A stretch of 64,000 nucleotides of DNA from Cohaesibacter gelatinilyticus (GTDB taxonomy: Bacteria > Pseudomonadota > Alphaproteobacteria > Rhizobiales > Cohaesibacteraceae), in assembly GCF_900215605.1 (NCBI RefSeq), contig NZ_OBEL01000004.1:1-64000 (forward strand). The letters run 5' to 3'. Of this stretch, positions 1 through 8,258 are shown piece by piece. A program made the position numbers and the translations under genes. The notes below the pieces were generated by a model. It searched no databases. It had not been told where the DNA came from and saw only the letters and a program-made list of their open reading frames with translations. Position 1 is the stretch's first letter; every line of letters begins with the position of its first letter.

Positions 1-264
1 CTTCTCGGTGAAGCTGGCGACGATATCTTCATCTTCGCTACTGGCGATGGCGATGACACTGTTATGGATTTTGTAGCTGGTGCAGGCAGTGATGACGTGA
101 TTGAGCTTTCGGGTATTGCTGGTTTTAGTTCATTTGCCGAAGTGCTGGCTGTTGCCTCAGACCAGGGTTCGGATACCTTGATCACGCTGGATGCTGATAA
201 CAGTATCTTGCTGAAAGATGTGTCAGTCTCTGATCTTCATCAGGACGATTTCCGTTTCGCGTAA
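1..264 (+). CDS. RTX-type calcium-binding secreted protein, C-terminal end (partial)
   Basis: The gene enters from the left edge in frame 1 and stops with TAA at 262-264, so only the last 87 residues are visible. The first residues (LLGEAGDDIF..., ATGDGDDTV, AGAGSDDVI) match the end of a Gly/Asp-rich RTX nonapeptide block, which binds Ca2+ and folds after export. The tail ends in a hydrophobic and acidic segment (DLHQDDFRFA), typical of an uncleaved C-terminal type I secretion signal. The type I ABC exporter starts 22 bases downstream, which supports this protein being its substrate. The enzymatic or adhesive part lies outside the window, so its activity is unknown. Confidence 0.8.
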   Translation, partial: LLGEAGDDIFIFATGDGDDTVMDFVAGAGSDDVIELSGIAGFSSFAEVLAVASDQGSDTLITLDADNSILLKDVSVSDLHQDDFRFA

Positions 265-286
265 GGCATTTGGGGATTGATCTTCG

Positions 287-1999
287 ATGAATAACAACAT
301 GAACCGACGGTCTGCGACCGTCGGCTTATTCTCTGGTTTGGGCAAGGTCTGGCTTGGCATTGGATTGATCAGCATGCTGATCAATATTCTGATGTTGACC
401 GGCCCTGTCTTCATGCTTCAGGTTTATGACCGGGTTCTGGCCAGCGGCTCTGTCCCCACGCTTGTTGTTCTGGGTGGGTTGGCGCTCGGTCTTTATGCCT
501 TTTATGGTCTGCTGGATGGCCTGCGCAGTCGCATTCTGGTGCGTGTCGGGCAATATGTTGATGCGCACTATTCCGGTTTGGCCTATCAGGTCTCAACCAT
601 GGCACCGGTGCTGATTGGTAACAAAGCCCAGCAGCTACGCCCGGTGCAGGATCTGGATGCCGTTCGGCAGTTTCTGTCCGGGCAGGGGCCTGCTGCAATC
701 TTCGACAGCCCCTGGATGCCTTTCTATCTGATTATCGTCTACGTTTTTCATCCAATACTGGGCTTGGTCGGCTTGGTCGGCGCAATCATCATCTGTCTTT
801 TGATCGGGTTGAATGAATGGCTGACACGCAAACCGACACAGGAAGCCAATAGAGAAACCGGTCTGCGCGGCCAGTTGGTGGAAACAGGCCGACAGAATGC
901 GGAAGCCATTCATGCCATGGGGATGATTGGAGCCTTGCGAGGGCGTTGGGAGGGATTGAACCAGACTTATCTGCAAAGCCAAAGAGTATCGTCAGATCGC
1001 GGACTTCTCTTTTCAACGCTTACCAAAACATTCCGCTTCATCCTGCAATCCAGCATTCTCGGCTTTGGTGCCTGGTTGGCCATCCAACAGGAAATCACGC
1101 CTGGTATCATGATCGCTGCTTCCATCATGATTTCCCGTGCCTTGTCGCCAATTGAGGTGGCTGTCGGGCAATGGAGAGCTTTTGTCGGAGCTCGCCAAGC
1201 ATATGCACGTTTGAAGTCTATCTTCGGTCAGATGTCAGAGGAACAGGAAGATGGTATGGAGCTACCTCTTCCTCAAAAAGCTTTGACGGTGGATGCTCTG
1301 AGCTCCGGTCCGGTTGGTCTCAAGAAGCCTGTTCTTCAGGGCGTAAGCTTCTCGCTGAATGCAGGGCAAGGGTTGGGCATCATTGGGCCGTCAGGGTCTG
1401 GCAAATCCACCCTGGCTCGTAGTCTTGTAGGGTTGCTTCCAGCTCTTTCTGGCTCTGTAAGATTGGATGGAGCGGAGTTGACACAATGGGCTCAGGATCG
1501 GAGGGGTGAGTTCATTGGCTATCTCCCGCAAGATGTTCAGATTTTTGACGGCACCATATCCGAGAATATCTCTAGATTTGCGCCTGATGCATCATCCGAC
1601 AGCATTTTGGAAGCTGCACGTCTTGCCGATCTGCATGAGATGATTACCGCATTACCCGATGGCTATGAAACCAGAATTGGCTCTTCTGGCTTTGCGCTTT
1701 CAGGTGGTCAGCGTCAGAGAGTTGCCTTGGCAAGGGCCATCTATGGCAATCCCTTCCTTATTGTGCTCGATGAACCCAACTCCAATCTGGATAGTCAAGG
1801 CGAAGCAGCACTGGCAGGCGCTATTAGTGCGATGAAGGAAAGGGGCTCCGTCATAGTGATCATAGCTCATCGTCCCAGCGCACTGGCGAGCGTCGATCAT
1901 GTTCTTTGTTTGAAAGAAGGCAAGATGCAAGCTTGTGGTCCCAAGGATGAAGTCTTGCCCAAGGTTCTCTCTCCTGTCCCAAATCAGGGAGCAGCCTGA
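287..1999 (+). CDS. Type I secretion system permease/ATPase (PrtD-like)
   Basis: Inner-membrane ABC exporter of 570 residues that would drive one-step secretion of the adjacent RTX protein. The N-terminal half carries several membrane segments, with the first hydrophobic stretch near residues 20-45 (GLISMLINILMLTGPVFMLQV). The nucleotide-binding domain has Walker A GPSGSGKST near residue 365, signature LSGGQRQRVALARA and Walker B FLIVLDEP, followed by the switch histidine in IIAHR. Its length and lack of an N-terminal peptidase domain match the PrtD/AprD/LapB-like family. The ATG at 287 gives MNNNMNRRS; ATG 299 is an alternative start. Its stop overlaps the next start by one base (TGATG), so the two genes are translationally coupled. 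Confidence 0.92.
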   Translation: MNNNMNRRSATVGLFSGLGKVWLGIGLISMLINILMLTGPVFMLQVYDRVLASGSVPTLVVLGGLALGLYAFYGLLDGLRSRILVRVGQYVDAHYSGLAYQVSTMAPVLIGNKAQQLRPVQDLDAVRQFLSGQGPAAIFDSPWMPFYLIIVYVFHPILGLVGLVGAIIICLLIGLNEWLTRKPTQEANRETGLRGQLVETGRQNAEAIHAMGMIGALRGRWEGLNQTYLQSQRVSSDRGLLFSTLTKTFRFILQSSILGFGAWLAIQQEITPGIMIAASIMISRALSPIEVAVGQWRAFVGARQAYARLKSIFGQMSEEQEDGMELPLPQKALTVDALSSGPVGLKKPVLQGVSFSLNAGQGLGIIGPSGSGKSTLARSLVGLLPALSGSVRLDGAELTQWAQDRRGEFIGYLPQDVQIFDGTISENISRFAPDASSDSILEAARLADLHEMITALPDGYETRIGSSGFALSGGQRQRVALARAIYGNPFLIVLDEPNSNLDSQGEAALAGAISAMKERGSVIVIIAHRPSALASVDHVLCLKEGKMQACGPKDEVLPKVLSPVPNQGAA

Positions 2000-3321
2000 T
2001 GTCACCAATTGATACGTCTTCTCCTCAAAATGAGTTACAGCAAAGCTTGTCCCGTCATATGAAATGGGCGCTCCTTATCGTTTGCTTGTTGATCGGTGGT
2101 GTTGGCCTGTGGCTGGGCTTGTTGCAAATCTCCAGCGCTGTGGTAGCAACGGGTTCGATTGTTGTTGAAGGCAATATAAAACGTGTCCAACATCAGGAAG
2201 GCGGGATCGTCAAAGAGATCCACGCCAAGGATGGTGATGGCGTTCAATCAGGGGATCTGCTGATCCGTTTGGACGACACTGTGCCAAGAGCTAATCTCTT
2301 TATCGCTGACAAGCAGTTGGTGGATCTGCGTCTTCAACTTGCTCGATTGATTGCCGAGCAACAGGACAAGGAAGATATCACCTTCCCAAAGTTGAGCTCA
2401 TCTGCCTTCTCACATGATGAGGTCGCCGAGTTGCGAATTGGCCAACAAAAACTGTTTGAAGCGCGTCGTAAATCTTACCATGGCCGTAAGCAGCAGCTTA
2501 AAAAGCAGATAGGCCAGCTTTCTCAGCAAGTAGATGGGTTGATTGCTCAGCAGCGGGCAAAACAGGAAGAAATTGACCTGCTGAAAAGCGAACTGGAAGC
2601 TAATGGCAAGCTCTGGGAGCGCAAGCTTGTCACACTAACCAAGTTCAATTCGCTAAAGCGAGAAAAAGCAAAAAAGAAGGGTGAGCACGGAGAGGTGACG
2701 GCCAATATTGCTCAGGCACGCAACGCGATCAGTGAGAAAGAGCTGCAAATCCTTCAGATCGAAGAAGATACCCAGACAGAAATTCTGCAACAGATACAGG
2801 ATATCAAAGCCAAGGTTGCACAATTGGAAGAGCAGGAAATCGCTGCTCTGGATCAGCTCAAGCGTATTGATATCCTGGCTCCTCAAGCTGGGATTGTGCA
2901 TCAGTCCAACGCCCACACCGTGGGAGGTGTTATACCGGCCGCAGAAGTGTTGATGCTGATCGTGCCGCAGGAAGATCGCCTGATCATCGAAGCACAAGTC
3001 GATCCGACACAGATTGATCGTCTGTCTCCCAATCAGATTGCCCGAGTGCGCTTCCCTGCCTTTGACCAGCGCACTACGCCAGAGATTCAGGCCAAGCTCG
3101 ATACGATCTCAGCCGATCTCATTCAGGATCAGGCGACAGGTCTCTCATTCTACAAGGTCCGGTTGATCATCGAGGAAGCAGAATTGCAAAAACTCAATGG
3201 CAAGAAGCTCGTCCCGGGAATGCCGTCCGAGGTCTATCTTCAAACAGGATATAGAACCATCGCCTCATACCTCACCAAACCCATTACAGATCAAATCCAG
3301 CATGCAATGAAAGAGCGGTAA
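1999..3321 (+). CDS. Type I secretion membrane fusion protein, HlyD/PrtE family
   Basis: Periplasmic adaptor of 440 residues linking the ABC exporter to an outer-membrane TolC-type channel. A single membrane anchor lies at about residues 22-44 (WALLIVCLLIGGVGLWLGLL). A lipoyl-like half motif follows (GSIVVEGNIKRVQHQEGGIVKEI), then a long charged alpha-helical hairpin or coiled coil rich in K, Q and E (about 90-285), then the second lipoyl half (DILAPQAGIVHQSNAHTVGGV) and a C-terminal beta-barrel ending GMPSEVYLQTGYRT. This order is diagnostic of HlyD/PrtE. No TolC homologue follows, so the outer-membrane component must be encoded elsewhere, as is common in alphaproteobacteria. An IS-scarred region begins directly downstream. 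Confidence 0.92.
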   Translation: MSPIDTSSPQNELQQSLSRHMKWALLIVCLLIGGVGLWLGLLQISSAVVATGSIVVEGNIKRVQHQEGGIVKEIHAKDGDGVQSGDLLIRLDDTVPRANLFIADKQLVDLRLQLARLIAEQQDKEDITFPKLSSSAFSHDEVAELRIGQQKLFEARRKSYHGRKQQLKKQIGQLSQQVDGLIAQQRAKQEEIDLLKSELEANGKLWERKLVTLTKFNSLKREKAKKKGEHGEVTANIAQARNAISEKELQILQIEEDTQTEILQQIQDIKAKVAQLEEQEIAALDQLKRIDILAPQAGIVHQSNAHTVGGVIPAAEVLMLIVPQEDRLIIEAQVDPTQIDRLSPNQIARVRFPAFDQRTTPEIQAKLDTISADLIQDQATGLSFYKVRLIIEEAELQKLNGKKLVPGMPSEVYLQTGYRTIASYLTKPITDQIQHAMKER

Positions 3322-3700
3322 GAGAAGAGGTAAAAAAGGTAATTTTCTATCAACTTCTAAAGTAATTGCTCAAGGTCGAGTTTAAGCCACCTCTTTTGCG
3401 AGGCGTAAAATTCTAACTCCCGTCGGTCCAAACAAGGGGCTCACTGCAACGAATTCTCCCGAAAACTGGTAGAGAATTGGGGCGCAGGTCACTGGTACTT
3501 CACGCTGAAATCTACGGATCGATGTCTGAATGATCAAACGGCTTCAAACTGACGACCCTTGAAATCGTCCTTGGATTGCAATTCCAGCTTTTTGGCAAGC
3601 CCCGATCTATTCCAAACAGGCTCTTGTGGTTGTCCAAAGTAATTTGCGGTGATTTTCCCTAAGCGGTTTCAACAGTTTTTTGCAAACGCTGTTGAAGTCA
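3322..3700. other. Gene-free stretch between the secretion operon and the IS element
   Basis: About 380 bases without an intact gene. The last part (about 3661-3700) reads in the same frame as the decayed IS5-type transposase that resumes at 4903: joining 3700 to 4903 restores a codon run through VIGDKEYSS. At least the right end is therefore likely IS5-derived sequence cut off by the IS3 insertion. The left part (3322-3600) shows no recognisable protein, and no strong rho-independent terminator is visible after the HlyD gene. Multiple stops occur in every frame. Confidence 0.5.
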
Positions 3701-3717
3701 TGACGTGCTCCCCTGAA
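3701..3717 (+). repeat. IS3-family left terminal inverted repeat
   Basis: TGACGTGCTCCCCTGAA, identical to the reverse complement of 4886-4902. Similarity continues imperfectly inward (TGTCCCCGTTTTAT against TGTGCCCGTTTATAA). Confidence 0.9.
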
Positions 3718-3764
3718 ATGTCCCCGTTTTATGGTTAGTCTGTTTCCCAATAAGGAGATAGACG

Positions 3765-4031
3765 ATGAAGAGAAGCCGTTTCAGCGAAGAACAGATTATC
3801 GGCATATTGAAAGAGCATCAGGCGGGCATGAGTGCAGCGGAGCTGAGCCGCAAGCATGGTGTCAGTGACGGAACCTTTTACAAATGGCGTTCGAAGTATA
3901 GCGGCATGGAAGTGTCTGAGGCCAAGCGGCTGAAAGTTCTTGAAGAAGAGAACAAGAAACTCAAGAAGCTATTGGCTGAACAGATGCTGGATGTGTCTAC
4001 TCTGAAAGAGATGCTCGGAAAAAACTTCTGA
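3765..4031 (+). CDS. IS3-family transposase OrfA (helix-turn-helix)
   Basis: An 88-residue DNA-binding subunit of the transposase. The N-terminal part MKRSRFSEEQIIGILKE and the segment AAELSRKHGVSDGTFYKWRSKY form the classic HTH_8-type recognition domain. The C-terminal half (KRLKVLEEENKKLKKLLAEQ) is a leucine-zipper coiled coil used for oligomerisation. Just before its stop lies the slippery heptamer A-AAA-AAC at 4019-4025, in phase for a -1 shift into orfB. The gene appears intact at full length for the family, with a GGAG-containing ribosome site just upstream. Confidence 0.95.
   Translation: MKRSRFSEEQIIGILKEHQAGMSAAELSRKHGVSDGTFYKWRSKYSGMEVSEAKRLKVLEEENKKLKKLLAEQMLDVSTLKEMLGKNF
4019..4025 (+). 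promoter_or_regulatory. Programmed -1 frameshift heptamer (A AAA AAC)
   Basis: Six A residues followed by C, read as gg-A AAA AAC in the orfA frame. Slipping back one base continues as CTT CTG AAG into orfB. This is the standard IS3-family arrangement for making the OrfAB fusion transposase. Confidence 0.8.
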
Positions 4032-4876
4032 AGCCCGGTTCCCGACGACGCGCGGTGGACTGGGCGATGGCACAGAAGGACTATTCTCAACGCAAGGCGT
4101 GCGAGCTGGTGGGTATTGCTCCACGGGTTTATCGCTATTAATCCAGACGTGATGCTGATGCAGGTCTTCGTAAGAGGCTTGTTGAGTTGTCATCGGAGCG
4201 TCGGCGCTTTGGCTACCGGCGGCTGCATATTCTTCTCAAGCGAGAGGGCTGGCGTGTGAACTGGAAGAAGCTGTATCGGCTCTATAAAGAGGAAAAGCTG
4301 ACAGTGCGCAAGCGTGGCGGCCGGAAACGGGCTCTGGGTACCAGGGCACCAATGGCCATTCCGCAAGATGCCAATCAGAGATGGAGCCTCGATTTTGTCT
4401 CTGATAGCCTTGTCGAAGGTCGACGGTTCCGCATTCTCTGTGTCATTGATGACTTCAGTAGGGAATGCCTGGCAACCGTGGTTGATACGTCCCTCTCCGG
4501 TGCTCGGGTAGCCCGAGAGCTAGACATCATAGCGGAACGGCGTGGCTATCCCTGTATGATCGTCAGCGACAATGGAACCGAGCTAACCAGTAACGCCATC
4601 CTCAAATGGCAGGAGGATCGAAAGGTTGAGTGGCACTACATCGCTCCCGGCAAACCAATGCAAAACGGCTTTGTCGAGAGCTTCAATGGTCGCCTCAGAG
4701 ATGAGTGCCTCAATGAGCATCTCTTCTCGAGCCTACCTGCTGCCAGAGAACTGATTGAAGAATGGAGAATTGACTACAACACCAAAAGACCCCATACCGC
4801 CCACAACGGGCTAACCCCAATCGAATTTGTTACCCAATCCAGACAAGATCAAAACTGGAACAGAACTAACTTATAA
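4025..4876 (+). pseudogene. IS3-family transposase OrfB (DDE integrase), interrupted by a stop
   Basis: The orfB frame runs from the frameshift site at 4025 through KPGSRRRAVDWAMAQ... to VYRY, then meets TAA at 4139-4141. After that it continues [27 protein letters not shown] to the stop at 4874-4876. The catalytic core is present: first Asp in SLDFVSD, second Asp in IVSDNGTEL, Glu in [12 protein letters not shown], and the terminal [15 protein letters not shown]. An ATG at 4187 could start a shortened product that keeps the DDE triad but lacks the N-terminal linker. The single TAA probably destroys full-length OrfAB unless it is suppressed or is a base-call error. Confidence 0.85.
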
Positions 4877-4885
4877 ACGGGCACA

Positions 4886-4902
4886 TTCAGGGGAGCACGT
4901 CA
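4886..4902 (-). repeat. IS3-family right terminal inverted repeat
   Basis: The reverse complement of this segment is TGACGTGCTCCCCTGAA, identical to the left end at 3701-3717. Confidence 0.9.
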
Positions 4903-5177
4903 TCGGCGACAAGGAATATTCGAGCAAGGCAAATTGACAATATGCACGACAATGCGGAGCTGTTCCTGTCATTCCGCGCAAGTCCAATGAGAGACACCAG
5001 CCCAAGCATTTTGCCAGAAAACTCTATAAAGCAAGAGCCTGTATCGAACAGGCTTTCGGCAAACTACAGCGCTTTAAACGGGTCGCACGCAGGTGCGAGA
5101 AGACACAACAGAATTACCGATCGGTCATCTCACTTGCCGCTGTATTCATATTGATCAAATCTCTCCACACTGCCTAA
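4903..5177 (+). pseudogene. IS5-family transposase, C-terminal remnant
   Basis: Translated in the frame that joins base 3700 to 4903, this gives VIGDKEYSSKAN, a TGA stop at 4935-4937, then QYARQCGAVPVIPRKSN, KLYKARACIEQAFGKLQRFKRV, RCEKTQQNYRSVISLAA and a terminal ILIKSLHTA before TAA at 5175-5177. The IPRKSN, YKxRxxIEQxxGKLxRFKRxAxRCEKTxxN and ILIKSxHTA pattern is characteristic of IS5-family (DDE_Tnp_1) transposases in alphaproteobacteria. Only about 100 C-terminal residues remain, with an in-frame stop. It is a dead remnant further split by the IS3 insertion. Confidence 0.8.
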
Positions 5178-5284
5178 CGAGAATAGTGCTTGTGTTGAAT
5201 ACTTGAATGCGTTACTGGGATTTTGTGCCGTGGGTTGTAGAATAGCCTGCTGCGCAGTAATCAGCTTGCGCTGCTTTTCCTATT

Positions 5285-5317
5285 GGTAGCCAATAAGAAT
5301 TGCGTGTACTGGCTACC
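5285..5317. repeat. Inverted repeat GGTAGCCA-N17-TGGCTACC upstream of legB
   Basis: Perfect 8-bp arms at 5285-5292 and 5310-5317, about 100 bases before the first gene of the polysaccharide locus. The left arm is part of an overlapping short palindrome ATTGG-TAG-CCAAT (5282-5294). It could be an operator or a leader hairpin, or belong to the right end of the decayed IS. No T-tract follows, so it is not a standard terminator. Confidence 0.35.
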
Positions 5318-5414
5318 TCAGTTATGTTCGTACTACAGGCTTGAAAGCGGACAACACGGTGTCTGATGCATGATTGAATTCCAAAGACACATCAAAATCC
5401 CATAGGCAGATAAA

Positions 5415-6413
5415 GTGAAAAAAATACTGGTTACCGGCGCAGACGGTTTCATTGGCTCTCACCTGACGGAACATCTAGTGCTGCAAGGCTATGATGTGCG
5501 GGCTTTTGTTTTGTATAATTCCTTCAGTAGCTGGGGCTGGCTTGACCAGTGCGCGCCGGATACCAAAGATAATTTTGATGTCTTTGCCGGGGATATTCGA
5601 GATCCCAACGGTGTGCGCAAAGCCACGGAAGGCTGTGATATAGTACTGCATTTGGCGTCCTTGATTGCCATTCCCTATTCCTACCATTCGCCGGATACGT
5701 ATGTGGACACTAACGTCAGGGGCACACTGAACGTGGTACAGGCGGCTAAAGATCTTGGTGTGGAAAAAGTGGTACACACCTCGACCAGTGAGGTCTATGG
5801 TACTGCTTGCTATGTGCCGATTGACGAGGCACACCCGCTACAAGGCCAGTCGCCCTACTCGGCCACCAAGATCGGTGCCGATCAGATCGCCATTTCGTTC
5901 TACAACGCGTTTGATACGCCGGTCAGCATCATACGACCATTCAACACTTATGGCCCGCGTCAATCGGCCCGTGCGGTGATCCCGACCATCATCACCCAAA
6001 TTGCCAACGGCGCGTGCAAGTTGAAGCTGGGCGCTTTGCATCCAACCCGTGACTTTAACTTTGTCAAAGATACGGTGCGTGGTTTCGAAGCCATCATGAA
6101 GGCGGAAAAATCTATTGGCGAAGTGATCAACATCGGCAGCAATTTCGAAGTGTCCATTGGCGATACAGTGCAGTTGATCGCTGATGCTATGGGGACCGAG
6201 GTTGAAATCGAAACGGACGAAGTGCGTCTGCGTCCGGAAAAAAGTGAGGTAGATCGCTTGTGGGCCTGTAATGCTAAAGCCAAGGAATTGACAGGTTGGG
6301 AGCCGGAATATGGAGGTGACGAAGGCATGAAGCGTGGTCTGGCGGAAACCGCCGAATGGTTCACCAATCCTGAGAATCTCAGTATGTACAAAGCTGATCG
6401 ATACAATATCTAA
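5415..6413 (+). CDS. legB: NDP-N-acetylglucosamine 4,6-dehydratase, LegB type
   Basis: Short-chain dehydrogenase of 332 residues catalysing the first committed step of legionaminic-acid synthesis, 4,6-dehydration of (GDP-)GlcNAc. It has the NAD motif TGADGFIGSH at the N-terminus, the TSTSEVYG substrate segment and catalytic Y-x3-K in SPYSATK. The PFNTYGPRQSARAVIPTIITQ block, the YNSFSSWGWLD loop and the C-terminal YKADRYNI closely follow the LegB proteins of Campylobacter as I know them. Start is GTG (5415). It leads a long run of same-strand, overlapping genes. The downstream PtmE-type guanylyltransferase suggests a GDP-linked substrate; this is inference from context. Confidence 0.88.
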   Translation: MKKILVTGADGFIGSHLTEHLVLQGYDVRAFVLYNSFSSWGWLDQCAPDTKDNFDVFAGDIRDPNGVRKATEGCDIVLHLASLIAIPYSYHSPDTYVDTNVRGTLNVVQAAKDLGVEKVVHTSTSEVYGTACYVPIDEAHPLQGQSPYSATKIGADQIAISFYNAFDTPVSIIRPFNTYGPRQSARAVIPTIITQIANGACKLKLGALHPTRDFNFVKDTVRGFEAIMKAEKSIGEVINIGSNFEVSIGDTVQLIADAMGTEVEIETDEVRLRPEKSEVDRLWACNAKAKELTGWEPEYGGDEGMKRGLAETAEWFTNPENLSMYKADRYNI

Positions 6414-6414
6414 G

Positions 6415-7611
6415 ATGTTGAATTCTATGTCACACTCTGTGGATACAGCGGCCGTTGTTGCGGCCATTACCGAGACTCTTGGTCGTCCACAAGCCTTCAT
6501 TCCCCTGCATGAACCGCAGTTTGTCGGTAACGAGTGGAACTATGTGAAGGACTGTTTGGATACGGGCTGGGTGTCGTCGGTCGGTAAATATGTGGATCGG
6601 TTTGAAGCTGATGTTGCGGAGTTTTGCGGGGTCAAACATGCGGTGGCGGTGGTTAATGGTACTGCAGCTTTACATGTTTCCTTGTTGCTGTGTGATGTCC
6701 AGCCGGGTGACGAGGTTCTCGCGCCAGCTCTGACCTTTATCGCCACAGCCAACGCCATTCAGTACTGTCACGCTGTGCCGCATCTGGTGGATGTGGAAGA
6801 AACCACACTGGGTTTATCTCCGTCGGCGCTGGATGCCTATTTGGCAGAGATTGTTGAGGTTAAGGATGGGTCCTGTTGGAATCGGCAAACCGGACGCCGG
6901 ATTGCAGCAGTGATTCCCATGCATACCTTTGGCTGTCCGGTGGACATGGATGCTATGTTGGCGGTGGCGGAAAAATATTGTTTCGCAGTGGTGGAAGACG
7001 CTGCGGAATCTCTGGGCTCTTATTACAAGGGAACACATACAGGGAATTTCGGTCGGGTCGCGGCTATGAGTTTTAACGGCAACAAAATCATGACCACAGG
7101 TGGTGGCGGTATGGTGTTGACCAACGATTCCGCCTTGGCCAAACGGGCCAAACATATGACCACCACGGCCAAAGTACCGCACCGTTGGGAGTTTGCCCAT
7201 GACATGGTGGGCTTTAATTATCGTATGCCCAATATCAATGCAGCATTGGGCTGTGCGCAGTTGGAGCGTGTGTCCCAATCGGTGACAGAAAAGCGTGCTT
7301 TGTTTGCGGTGTATCAGGTCGCTTTTGCCAAGATTGACGGTGTATCCTTGTTTGCTGAACCGGAAAATTGCAAGAGCAATTACTGGCTCAATGCCTTGCT
7401 GTTGGATGCACCGGATCTGACGGTGCGGGATGCCATTTTGGCGGCGACCAATGATGCGGGGCTGATGACTCGCCCGGCGTGGAGTTTGATGCACCACATG
7501 GCACCGTATCAGGATTGCCCGCGTATGGACTTGTCTGTTTCAGAAAACTTGCTGCAACGTCTGATCAATATTCCCAGCAGTCCGCAGTTGCTAGACGGGA
7601 GTCATGCATGA
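6415..7611 (+). CDS. legC: PLP-dependent aminotransferase, LegC type (DegT/DnrJ/EryC1 family)
   Basis: Sugar aminotransferase of 398 residues that would add the 4-amino group to the LegB 4-keto product. The fold-type I hallmark Lys lies in SFNGNKIMTTGGGGM at about residue 224, with the PLP-contacting VVEDAAESLGSYYKG upstream and FNYRMPNINAALG downstream. The ATG at 6415 begins one base after legB stops; ATG 6427 is an alternative. An in-frame ATG at 6334 lies inside legB and would add unrelated residues. The legB-legC-legH order is the same as in characterised legionaminic-acid loci. Confidence 0.87.
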   Translation: MLNSMSHSVDTAAVVAAITETLGRPQAFIPLHEPQFVGNEWNYVKDCLDTGWVSSVGKYVDRFEADVAEFCGVKHAVAVVNGTAALHVSLLLCDVQPGDEVLAPALTFIATANAIQYCHAVPHLVDVEETTLGLSPSALDAYLAEIVEVKDGSCWNRQTGRRIAAVIPMHTFGCPVDMDAMLAVAEKYCFAVVEDAAESLGSYYKGTHTGNFGRVAAMSFNGNKIMTTGGGGMVLTNDSALAKRAKHMTTTAKVPHRWEFAHDMVGFNYRMPNINAALGCAQLERVSQSVTEKRALFAVYQVAFAKIDGVSLFAEPENCKSNYWLNALLLDAPDLTVRDAILAATNDAGLMTRPAWSLMHHMAPYQDCPRMDLSVSENLLQRLINIPSSPQLLDGSHA

Positions 7612-8258
7612 TGGTTGAGCAAAAGTGTCCAACCATTGTTCTTTTGGGTGCTGGTGGCCACGCCCGTGTTTGCATTGATGTGATCGAGCAGCATGGTGGT
7701 TACGAGATCCTTGGTCTAGTGGATTTGCCGTCCGAGGTGGGAAAAACCCTACTTGGTTATCCCATTTTAGGTAGTGATGACGATTTGCCGGCTATTTTGG
7801 CCAAGGTTGATTTCGGTGTTGTCACGATCGGACAAATCAAAAACGCTGAGCCGCGTCAACGTTTGTACGCACAATTGTGCGCCTATGGTACGGCGGCACC
7901 GGCCATTGTTTCACCAAAGGCTTTTGTTTCTCCACATGCCTCTATTGGCATGGGAACAATGGTTGTGCATGGAGCTGTCGTCAATGCGGGGGCGACTGTC
8001 GGGGAAAACTGTATCGTGAATACTCTGTCCTTGGTTGAACATGATGTATCTGTCGGCAACAATTGCCATGTTTCCACCGGTTGCCGGATCAACAGCGGGG
8101 TTTTAGTTGGGGACGGCACATTTGTCGGCAGCGGCAGTGTGGTACGTCAAGGGCTGAGCATTGGCAAAAACTGTGTCATCGGTATGGCCACAGCTGTGCT
8201 CAAGGATTGTCCAGATGGAACAGTCTCGCCACATAAGGCGAAAAAGGAAAACTTGTGA
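7608..8258 (+). CDS. legH: Sugar N-acetyltransferase, LegH/NeuD family (left-handed beta-helix)
   Basis: Protein of 216 residues with an N-terminal NeuD/PglD Rossmann-like motif (IVLLGAGGHARVCIDVIE) and a C-terminal hexapeptide-repeat acyltransferase domain (from about residue 100: IGMGTMVVHGAVVNAGATVGENCIV...). The catalytic His is in LVEHDVSVG. It should N-acetylate the 4-amino group placed by LegC. ATG 7608 overlaps the legC stop (ATGA) and is followed by a second ATG at 7611. A start at 7479 would only extend into legC. Confidence 0.82.
   Translation: MMVEQKCPTIVLLGAGGHARVCIDVIEQHGGYEILGLVDLPSEVGKTLLGYPILGSDDDLPAILAKVDFGVVTIGQIKNAEPRQRLYAQLCAYGTAAPAIVSPKAFVSPHASIGMGTMVVHGAVVNAGATVGENCIVNTLSLVEHDVSVGNNCHVSTGCRINSGVLVGDGTFVGSGSVVRQGLSIGKNCVIGMATAVLKDCPDGTVSPHKAKKENL

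Larger units (their letters stand above)
3701..4902 (+). mobile_element. IS3-family insertion sequence (IS407/IS51-like), 1202 bp
   Basis: Bounded by 17-bp perfect terminal inverted repeats starting 5'-TGACGTGCTCCCC (3701-3717) and mirrored at 4886-4902. It ends in TG...CA as IS3-family elements do. It carries orfA (HTH) and orfB (DDE integrase) in different frames with an A6C slippage site between them. The flanks do not show a clear 3-bp target duplication (TCA on the left, TCG on the right). Direct joining of the flanks restores the reading frame of a surrounding IS5-family transposase, so the element is nested in an older IS. OrfB contains a stop, so this copy is probably not autonomous. 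Confidence 0.9.

Noticed and set aside
3322-3600. Possible decayed protein gene after the HlyD gene
   Set aside because: Short readable stretches (such as LGLQFQLFGKPRSIPNRLLW) do not match a family that I can name with confidence, and stops occur in all frames.
4942-5154. 70-residue open frame within the IS5 remnant
   Set aside because: It is out of frame with the clear IS5 transposase homology (IPRKSN, GKLxRFKR, ILIKSxHTA) and has no family signature.
5178-5414. JUMPstart/ops element for RfaH control
   Set aside because: No GGCGGTAGC-type core found in the leader; only the unrelated GGTAGCCA inverted repeat.
5838-6500. 220-residue open frame on the minus strand across legB/legC
   Set aside because: Lies fully over confidently identified genes on the plus strand; its translation has no recognisable domain and its length is a by-product of codon bias.
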